DNA of 9,768 nucleotides from an uncultured Synergistales bacterium (lineage in GTDB: Bacteria; Synergistota; Synergistia; Synergistales; Aminobacteriaceae): contig CAJOGG010000128.1 in assembly GCA_905234205.1 (NCBI GenBank), positions 1,514-11,281 of the forward strand. Direction: 5' to 3'. The stretch's first letter is position 1. The number at the start of each line of letters is the position of its first letter. Made by a program: the position numbers and the translations under genes. This document shows positions 5,553-9,768 of this stretch, piece by piece. The notes beneath the pieces are model-generated. The model searched no databases. It was given only the letters and a program-made list of their open reading frames with translations, and was not told the DNA's origin.

Positions 5553-7993
5553 TTGATTACGCTCATGACGTTCTGGGGTTCCCAGTTCAACGCCCGGGGG
5601 ATCGTTGCGTATCGTTCGCCCCGGGATCGAAAAATCCCACTGCCATGCTATTTGATAAAAATACATGGTTTGATTTCAAACAAGGCATTGGCGGGGATAT
5701 CATCGACCTTGTTGCTCATGTTAAGCATGGAGGCGACGTGGGCGCGGCAATTCGTGAACTGGCAGGCGATTACGGGGATAATTACAAGTGGCGCGAAAAG
5801 GTTCAGGAACATTGCAACCTGATTGCCTATTGGCACAGCCAGCTCCGCGATAGCGATTACCAGTATTTGCGGGATAGAAGAATTTACAAAGCAACCGCTG
5901 ATCGCCTGATGATTGGCTATGATGAAAAGGAAAAACGCCTAATCATTCCGTATTGGCGCGAGGGACGTATCGAGTATTACGCGGGGCGTGATCGTAGCAA
6001 CAAGCCTGACGCGGCAAAATATAAGAAAGCACCTCTCAGTGAGGGATATAAAAATATTCCGTGGGGTTTGCATACATTCGAGGAAAAACACAAAAGTTTG
6101 ATGAACGACCTTTTAATCAAACAATACTCCGCGGTCAAAGAAAACCCCTCTGCGGTCAAAGACCCCTTGACCGGAGAGGCCACTTCCATGACCGCAAAAG
6201 TTCAGACATTAGACGCTTTACAAAATCTGATAAATGTGCATGCGGTTATTGCTGAGGGTGCTTTTGACGCGTTGAGCTTCGAGCAGGCGGGTTTTCGGGT
6301 GTTAAGCCCGATCAGCGGCTACTTCAGCAAGAAATATATCCCGCTAGTCATTTCAGTGTTAAAAGGCGTGGCATGTGTATTTATCTGCTTTGACAGCGAT
6401 GCCGCGGGAAACCGTTTCAAAATGCACATGTGTAAACTTTTGTTCAAAAATCGTATCCCGTTCGTGTGTGGAGTTCTCCCCGAAGGCTTCAAAGACGTTT
6501 CAGAATATTACGAGGCGGGAGGCAATCTTTATGAGCTTGTTGCGAACGCGCGTCCCGGAATTGAAGTCATGGCTGAGAATATCAAAGATGAAAACGAATT
6601 TAAGAGCTTCGTTTACGAGGCCGCGCGTTTCGTTGAAAAGCCTGATCTCGTCAAGTTATTTCAAAGCGTCAAGGGCTTTAATCAAGCGTGGCTTGAGGCC
6701 GTCAAGAAAACTGCGTTGAGTGTTCCTCCAGACCGTGCTTTGATACAAGAACTCTTAAAAGAGCATAATCTCATGTATATTGAGAATGACGGATTTTATG
6801 AGTACACTGCGGGAAATTGGACAAAAAGGAGCGACAACTTCGTGGCCGGCTATTTTTCCGAGCTTTTGGGTTGGTTTGTTAATGGCTCTAAAATCGCAAG
6901 CCTGTTAAAAGTCCTAAAGGCTGAGATAACATCCGAAGAACTCTTCAATCGCAAGCCTTTACACGTCTTTCGCAATGGCACGTTGGAATTTAAAACGGGC
7001 AAATTTCGTGAGCATTCTCCGGCTGACATGGCAACGATACAAATGACATACAACTACGATCCTAACGCCAAATGCCCACTATGGGAACTCTTTGTATCGC
7101 AAATCATGAACTACCGCGAAGATTACATCGCGCTATTGCAGGAAATGGCGGGCTATGTCTTATTTGAGGACTGCTCACTACAAAAAAGCTTCGTGTTAAA
7201 AGGTGAGGGAGCAAATGGCAAAAGCGTGTGCTTGAATGTCTTAACCGCTGTATTTGGCGATGAAAACGTCTCAAACGTCAGCATGTCAAGCCTTACAGAC
7301 CCGTTCCAGCGCATTCTGTTGAAAGATACCCTCGTGAACATCAGTGCCGAAACAAACACGAACGTTAAGGGAGCTGAAGATACTTACAAAGCAATCGTGA
7401 CTGGCGACAAGATTTCAGGTTGTTTCAAGAACAAGGATTATATAAAGTTCCGTTCGCGTAGTAAATGGATCATGGCAACAAATGAGTTCATGAGATCAAG
7501 TGACTCGACAAAAGGATTTTCGCGGCGATTGATTTTTATTGATTTCCCGTGTACTTTTGAGGGTAAGGACGCAGATACGGAGCTTGAAAGTAAGCTCATG
7601 AGTGAACTTTCTGGAATTTTCAACTGGCTTTACGAGGGTTATAAACGTTTGAAAAAACAGGGATTTTTCACCCAGACGACTGGACAGGCGGCTATACTTG
7701 GCGAGTACATGGAAACAATCGACCCCGTGAGAGTGTTCATAAAAGAGGAATTAGCGGGCGCAAATGTCAAAATCTCGCATGGCAGTCTCTACGAAAAATA
7801 TGTTACGTGGGCTAAGGGCGCGGGTTATGAGACGATGAACAAAAACAACTTCACACGCAGATTAAAACGCGACGCTACGGAGCTTGTTCCAAACTTCAGG
7901 GAAGAACGCGACGCAAATAATCGATATCTCGTTTTCGGAGCTATTGAGCCTCAGAAAAAATTCAAATCACTGGAGGAATTTCGTGAAGATTAA
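5507..7993 (+). CDS. Primase-helicase: TOPRIM plus D5/SF3 helicase
   Basis: The 828-aa product is a fused primase-helicase that starts at ATG 5507 after GGAGGAGGGG (5492-5501). Residues about 12-71 resemble a DnaG CHC2 zinc-finger region (GDRCVSF..., GGDIIDLV), but three of the four expected ligands are missing. The TOPRIM domain is clear: AEGAFDALS (Glu250) and CFDSDAAG (Asp296, Asp298). The C-terminal half is a P4/D5-type SF3 helicase with Walker A GEGANGKS (566-573), motif B LVNISAE (609-615) and the motif C Asn in MATNEF (Asn659). A winged-helix-like tail (DPVRVFIKEEL onward) follows. It primes and unwinds DNA at the phage origin. An unusual linker with a strong palindrome lies between the N-terminal part and TOPRIM (about residues 205-240). 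It overlaps the next gene by 11 bases. Confidence 0.93.
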   Translation: MELDRISYIKEHYSLIDYAHDVLGFPVQRPGDRCVSFAPGSKNPTAMLFDKNTWFDFKQGIGGDIIDLVAHVKHGGDVGAAIRELAGDYGDNYKWREKVQEHCNLIAYWHSQLRDSDYQYLRDRRIYKATADRLMIGYDEKEKRLIIPYWREGRIEYYAGRDRSNKPDAAKYKKAPLSEGYKNIPWGLHTFEEKHKSLMNDLLIKQYSAVKENPSAVKDPLTGEATSMTAKVQTLDALQNLINVHAVIAEGAFDALSFEQAGFRVLSPISGYFSKKYIPLVISVLKGVACVFICFDSDAAGNRFKMHMCKLLFKNRIPFVCGVLPEGFKDVSEYYEAGGNLYELVANARPGIEVMAENIKDENEFKSFVYEAARFVEKPDLVKLFQSVKGFNQAWLEAVKKTALSVPPDRALIQELLKEHNLMYIENDGFYEYTAGNWTKRSDNFVAGYFSELLGWFVNGSKIASLLKVLKAEITSEELFNRKPLHVFRNGTLEFKTGKFREHSPADMATIQMTYNYDPNAKCPLWELFVSQIMNYREDYIALLQEMAGYVLFEDCSLQKSFVLKGEGANGKSVCLNVLTAVFGDENVSNVSMSSLTDPFQRILLKDTLVNISAETNTNVKGAEDTYKAIVTGDKISGCFKNKDYIKFRSRSKWIMATNEFMRSSDSTKGFSRRLIFIDFPCTFEGKDADTELESKLMSELSGIFNWLYEGYKRLKKQGFFTQTTGQAAILGEYMETIDPVRVFIKEELAGANVKISHGSLYEKYVTWAKGAGYETMNKNNFTRRLKRDATELVPNFREERDANNRYLVFGAIEPQKKFKSLEEFRED
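6127..6196. repeat. Palindromic repeat cluster inside primase gene
   Basis: CTC(C/T)GCGGTCAAAGA occurs at 6127-6141 and 6148-6162, a 21-base period encoding SAVKENP/SAVKDPL. Bases 6147-6161 pair with 6166-6179 in a near-perfect hairpin (one mismatch, one bulge, loop ACCC). An outer pair, GCGGTCA at 6131-6137 with TGACCGC at 6189-6195, encloses it. The cluster lies in the linker before the TOPRIM domain and keeps the frame open. Confidence 0.6.
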
Positions 7994-8276
7994 CATAAAA
8001 AAGTTTCAGGCGGAAATGGAGAAATATCTCCTAAAGCCTTACATTGACGAAAACAAGCGGCTTAATTTCTACGAAGGCGACAAGGACGCGATAGAGTATT
8101 ATCGCAAGGCATTGGAAGCCGATCCGGAATTTGAGGCCGCTTTAGTCCTTGCCTTGGTTGAAGTTGACGACAACATACGCGAGGTAATCGAAGAAAGAGC
8201 GGCCATTCGTTGGGCTGATGGCTTGCCAGGAGATTTGGAGAGCGCAGTGAAATGTAGTTTACAAAAAAATCAGTAA
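7983..8276 (+). CDS. Hypothetical acidic protein with TPR-like helix pair
   Basis: A 97-aa product with GTG start at 7983, six bases after GGAGG (7972-7976); longer in-frame versions would only read through the primase gene in another frame. Residues 36-53 (AIEYYRKALEADPEFEAA) fit a tetratricopeptide-repeat helix pair. A second helical, acidic stretch (VDDNIREVIEERAAIRWAD) then ends in GLPGDLESAV. Only one repeat is visible, so a true TPR superhelix is not shown. It may be a protein-interaction partner of the primase-helicase whose gene it overlaps by 11 bases. Function unknown. Its stop is the left arm of a small inverted repeat (TCAGTAA 8270-8276 with TTACTGA 8318-8324) that opens the repeat-rich intergenic region. 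Confidence 0.7.
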   Translation: MKINIKKFQAEMEKYLLKPYIDENKRLNFYEGDKDAIEYYRKALEADPEFEAALVLALVEVDDNIREVIEERAAIRWADGLPGDLESAVKCSLQKNQ

Positions 8277-8302
8277 TTTCTGCAATCACGTATTTTCTGC
8301 AA
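8277..8302. repeat. Direct repeat TTTCTGCAA, two copies
   Basis: TTTCTGCAA occurs at 8277-8285 and 8294-8302, 17 bases start to start, right after the stop of the 97-aa gene. Together with the AATGACAG octamers downstream it makes this AT-rich interval look like an origin or control region. Confidence 0.5.
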
Positions 8303-8327
8303 ATTTCCTATGTATTTTTACTGACGA

Positions 8328-8554
8328 AATGACAGCTAATGACAGACTAAAAATGGCCTAAAGCCTTATCACTACTAGAAAATGACAGAATGACAGACTT
8401 TTTTAAAATTTAATTCAAAGTTCGAAAAAATAGACCCACTAAGCTAGTAGGTTATAGTAAAATTATCACAATAAGTGGAAAATCTCTGTCATTCTGTCAT
8501 TCGAGCATGGCGACAGGCTTTAGGTCGAAAAATTAGCACTTGGCATTCTGTCAT
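8328..8554. repeat. AATGACAG octamer array, candidate origin/operator
   Basis: AATGACAG occurs at 8328-8335, 8338-8345, 8381-8388 and 8389-8396, and its reverse complement CTGTCATT at 8486-8493 and 8494-8501, with a 7/8 copy at 8548-8554. Copies come in pairs; the pairs at 8381-8397 and 8485-8501 form a perfect 17-bp inverted repeat around an 87-base AT-rich interval. The array lies between the primase-helicase operon and a putative regulator gene. Iterons of a phage replication origin, or an operator for the downstream gene, are both compatible. The rest of 8277-8573 carries no credible gene. Confidence 0.65.
8431..8458 (+). promoter_or_regulatory. Possible sigma-70 promoter for the regulator gene
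   Basis: TAGACC at 8431-8436 and TATAGT at 8453-8458 are separated by 16 bases and resemble -35 and -10 elements. The predicted start would lie just before the CTGTCATT pair at 8486-8501, so a protein bound there could control the 8574 gene. The -35 match is only partial. A short hairpin-like sequence (8435-8451) overlaps the spacer. Confidence 0.35.
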
Positions 8555-8573
8555 GCTAAAGGAGGGAATTTTG

Positions 8574-9071
8574 ATGAGCCTAACAAAAATGGTAGAAAAA
8601 TTGGGTTGTTTTGTTGAACTTTTAATTCGGTGTCATCCGCGAGGCTTTTCAATCTTGCTAGGAGATGATCCCCCGCCTGATTCACGGGTAGTTCATGAGA
8701 TGCTAAGTTCGCTCCGTGTTCCAATGCCGTCTGATTTTAAGCCTTCAGTACGAAGCAATTTTACAGAAGCTGAACAGATTGTGAGTGATAGCGATTACTT
8801 CGATAGCCTTGTGAGCTTGGCGGGTGGTTGGAAGCATATTAATGAAGTGTCGCGTGAATTTCGTGAAGTTTCTCCCCGCTATTGGGCTATCGTGATTGAT
8901 CATGTGAAGTTCGTTTCGGTCAAGACTGAGCGATATATGTCGAAGCTAGGTTATGTGGCAGATAAGCATAAAGTTGCGCCTAATACGGTAATGAAATATC
9001 GCCGTGAGTTTCCAGTTAGACTGGCAACTATGCTCCTTATGCCTCAAATCTCGATTGACTTCGGCGTGTGA
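8574..9071 (+). CDS. Putative phage late-gene regulator (HTH, ArpU-like)
   Basis: The 165-aa product starts at ATG 8574, seven bases after AAAGGAGGG (8558-8566); a longer frame opening at 8475 lacks a ribosome site and would cross the repeat array. The C-terminal third (LGYVADKHKVAPNTVMKYRR) reads like a helix-turn-helix of the sigma-region-4/ArpU kind. The central YFDSLVSLAGGWKHINEVSR and YWAIVIDHVKF blocks are helical. Its position after the replication genes and before the ParB-like gene is where many phages carry the activator of packaging and structural genes (ArpU, RinA, DUF1492 types). Tandem repeats and a promoter begin at its stop codon, which supports a regulatory role for the product. 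Family membership is not certain. Confidence 0.55.
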   Translation: MSLTKMVEKLGCFVELLIRCHPRGFSILLGDDPPPDSRVVHEMLSSLRVPMPSDFKPSVRSNFTEAEQIVSDSDYFDSLVSLAGGWKHINEVSREFREVSPRYWAIVIDHVKFVSVKTERYMSKLGYVADKHKVAPNTVMKYRREFPVRLATMLLMPQISIDFGV

Positions 9072-9093
9072 TTATAACGTTGATAATAACGTC
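9070..9093. promoter_or_regulatory. Tandem 12-bp repeat, candidate activator site
   Basis: GATTATAACGTT (9070-9081) is followed directly by GATAATAACGTC (9082-9093), identical at 10 of 12 positions. The second copy ends two bases before the -35 hexamer of the next promoter. This placement is typical of an activator that contacts RNA polymerase. The preceding gene's putative HTH product is the obvious candidate, by inference. Confidence 0.5.
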
Positions 9094-9095
9094 TA

Positions 9096-9124
9096 TTGCA
9101 AAATTTTTTTCGTGCTATTATATA
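9096..9124 (+). promoter_or_regulatory. Sigma-70-type promoter
   Basis: TTGCAA (9096-9101) and TATATA (9119-9124) are 17 bases apart, close to consensus in sequence and spacing, with a T-run in the spacer. Transcription would begin near 9131, ahead of the structured region. TTGCAAAAT (9096-9104) is also the exact reverse complement of ATTTTGCAA (9180-9188), so part of it may instead belong to an RNA stem if transcription starts upstream. Confidence 0.6.
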
Positions 9125-9130
9125 TACAGT

Positions 9131-9331
9131 TCGTCTTAGCGAGAGCGCTCAATGCGCGACCGCATTGCTTCGCGTCTCTATTTTGCAAGTTAAGCATTCG
9201 AACAACTGAGTGGGAGAAACATACTCCCACTCGGCATAAGTTTGAGACCTATGGACTCAATGCTTTATTGTTTCGTAGCCCCTTTTCATTTTTAAATTTT
9301 GCTTACGCCCCCTGTTAATAGCAGGGGGTTT
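9131..9331 (+). ncRNA. Candidate structured small RNA or leader
   Basis: This noncoding stretch after the promoter holds successive hairpins: 9141-9178 (CAATGCG/CGCATTG with outer GCG/CGC and GAGA/TCTC), 9206-9234 (11 bp, CTGAGTGGGAG with CTCCCACTCGG, one wobble, loop AAACATA), and 9242-9260 (TTGAG-A-CC with GG-A-CTCAA). AAGCATT at 9192-9198 can pair with AATGCTT at 9259-9265, and CGAACAA at 9199-9205 with TTGTTTCG at 9268-9275; the two helices cross, so they form a pseudoknot or are alternatives. A GC-rich hairpin closes the region. I do not recognise a known RNA class. The 3' end could be free (small RNA) or continue into the ParB-like gene (leader). Confidence 0.5.
9308..9331 (+). terminator. 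GC-rich hairpin, weak intrinsic terminator
   Basis: CCCCCTG (9308-9314) pairs perfectly with CAGGGGG (9322-9328) around a 7-base loop, followed by only three T residues. The stem is strong but the T-tract is poor, so termination may be partial or regulated. It stands 22 bases before the ATG of the ParB-like gene. Confidence 0.5.
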
Positions 9332-9333
9332 AA

Positions 9334-9355
9334 CATTATAAAATCATTATAAAAT
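9334..9355. repeat. Perfect 11-bp tandem repeat at the ParB-like start
   Basis: CATTATAAAAT occurs twice without a gap, at 9334-9344 and 9345-9355; the second copy runs into the ATG at 9354. The pair is bracketed by AA and GTT, so AACATT and AATGTT also form an inverted repeat. It could be an operator for autoregulation, or a -10-like sequence. It also occupies the place where a ribosome site would normally lie. Confidence 0.55.
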
Positions 9356-9768
9356 GTTGATATCACAGAAAAAAATTGATGAATTAATACCGGCCTCATA
9401 TAATCCTAGGAAGATCAGCAAGATTGATTATGAGAGGCTGAAGCGTTCGATTAAGGAACTTGGTTATGTTGAGCCTGTAATCTGGAATAAGACTAGTGGC
9501 CATGTCGTGGGAGGTCATCAACGATTAAAAGTTCTAAAGGAGCTTGGCTACGATGAAGTCGATTGCGTCGTGGTTGAGCTTGACGATGATAAGGAGAGAG
9601 CACTGAATATAGCTCTCAACAAAATCTCCGGCATGTGGGATCAAGGCAAGTTGTTTGAAGTTCTTGGGAAGCTAGACGATGTAAAATTCGATATTGAGCT
9701 GACTGGATTTAGGCCGCTTGATATCTCGGAGCATAAATTTAATCTTGATATGCATTACGGAGGCGACG
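9354..9768 (+). CDS. ParB/Srx-domain protein, possible DNA methylase N-terminus
   Basis: The frame opens at ATG 9354 and is still open at the window end (138 codons). Residues 8-120 form a ParB-like nuclease/DNA-binding domain: IDELIPASYNPRKIS, then LGYVEPVIWN, VVGGHQRL (GGHQR 53-57) and ALNIALNKISGMWD. In phages this domain is typically the N-terminal part of a DNA-modification methyltransferase or stands alone next to the terminase genes. Which applies here cannot be seen. No Shine-Dalgarno is visible in the 20 bases before the ATG, which are taken up by an 11-bp tandem repeat. However, the homology begins within a few residues of this ATG, so a much later start is unlikely. The gene probably opens the packaging/late region. 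Confidence 0.82.
   Translation, partial: MLISQKKIDELIPASYNPRKISKIDYERLKRSIKELGYVEPVIWNKTSGHVVGGHQRLKVLKELGYDEVDCVVVELDDDKERALNIALNKISGMWDQGKLFEVLGKLDDVKFDIELTGFRPLDISEHKFNLDMHYGGD

Noticed and set aside
8462..8471. DnaA-box-like TTATCACAA
   Set aside because: It differs from TTATCCACA at several positions and stands alone, so it is no evidence for DnaA binding.
8475..8573. Longer N-terminus for the regulator gene
   Set aside because: The upstream extension runs through the octamer repeats and lacks a ribosome site; ATG 8574 has an excellent one.
9190..9212. tRNA T-loop-like TTCGAAC
   Set aside because: The flanking bases do not form a T-stem and no acceptor or anticodon arms are present around it.
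9004..9318. Open frame of 104 aa across the intergenic region
   Set aside because: It starts inside the regulator gene, has no ribosome site, covers a promoter and several hairpins, and its residue mix is not protein-like.

Overview
The window looks like the replication-to-packaging stretch of a tailed-phage or prophage genome. Every gene I can support lies on the + strand. Genes mostly overlap by a few bases and many have strong GGAGG-type ribosome sites. Several are recognisable phage families: DUF3310, ThyX, a Sak4-like P-loop ATPase, a DUF669-like OB-fold protein, an SF2 helicase, a Bro-N protein, a RecU-like nuclease, a TOPRIM/D5 primase-helicase and a ParB-like protein. RecU-type resolvase and very strong Shine-Dalgarno sites point to a Bacillota-type host, but the sequence alone does not fix the genus.

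Layout. Bases 1-177 are the 3' end of a DUF3310 gene. Bases 178-319 hold an inverted repeat and a terminator-like hairpin that ends only a few bases before the next ribosome site. From 320 to 8276 runs one tightly packed array: small zinc-ribbon-like protein, ThyX thymidylate synthase (start at 529), Cys-rich small-domain protein, 46-aa membrane protein, Sak4-like ATPase, DUF669/SSB-like protein, SF2 helicase, 68-aa unknown, Bro-N antirepressor-like gene broken by a frameshift, RecU-like nuclease, 828-aa primase-helicase and a 97-aa acidic protein. Together these supply dTMP synthesis, strand annealing and ssDNA binding, helicase activity, junction processing and replication initiation.

Two intergenic regions are the most interesting parts. 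Bases 8277-8573 are AT-rich. They hold a 9-bp direct repeat (TTTCTGCAA, two copies) and a set of AATGACAG octamers, four on the + strand and two (plus a 7/8 copy) inverted. This is a candidate replication origin and/or operator in front of a 165-aa putative late regulator (8574-9071). Bases 9070-9353 begin with two tandem 12-bp repeats directly upstream of a good -35/-10 pair. They continue with a series of stable hairpins that includes a possible pseudoknot, and end in a GC-rich hairpin. I read this as an activator-controlled promoter driving a structured leader or small RNA. It is followed by a perfect 11-bp tandem repeat that runs into the start codon of a ParB-domain gene (9354 to the window end, incomplete).

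No mobile element, CRISPR array, tRNA or rRNA was found. All family names are from recognised sequence motifs; no database search was run.
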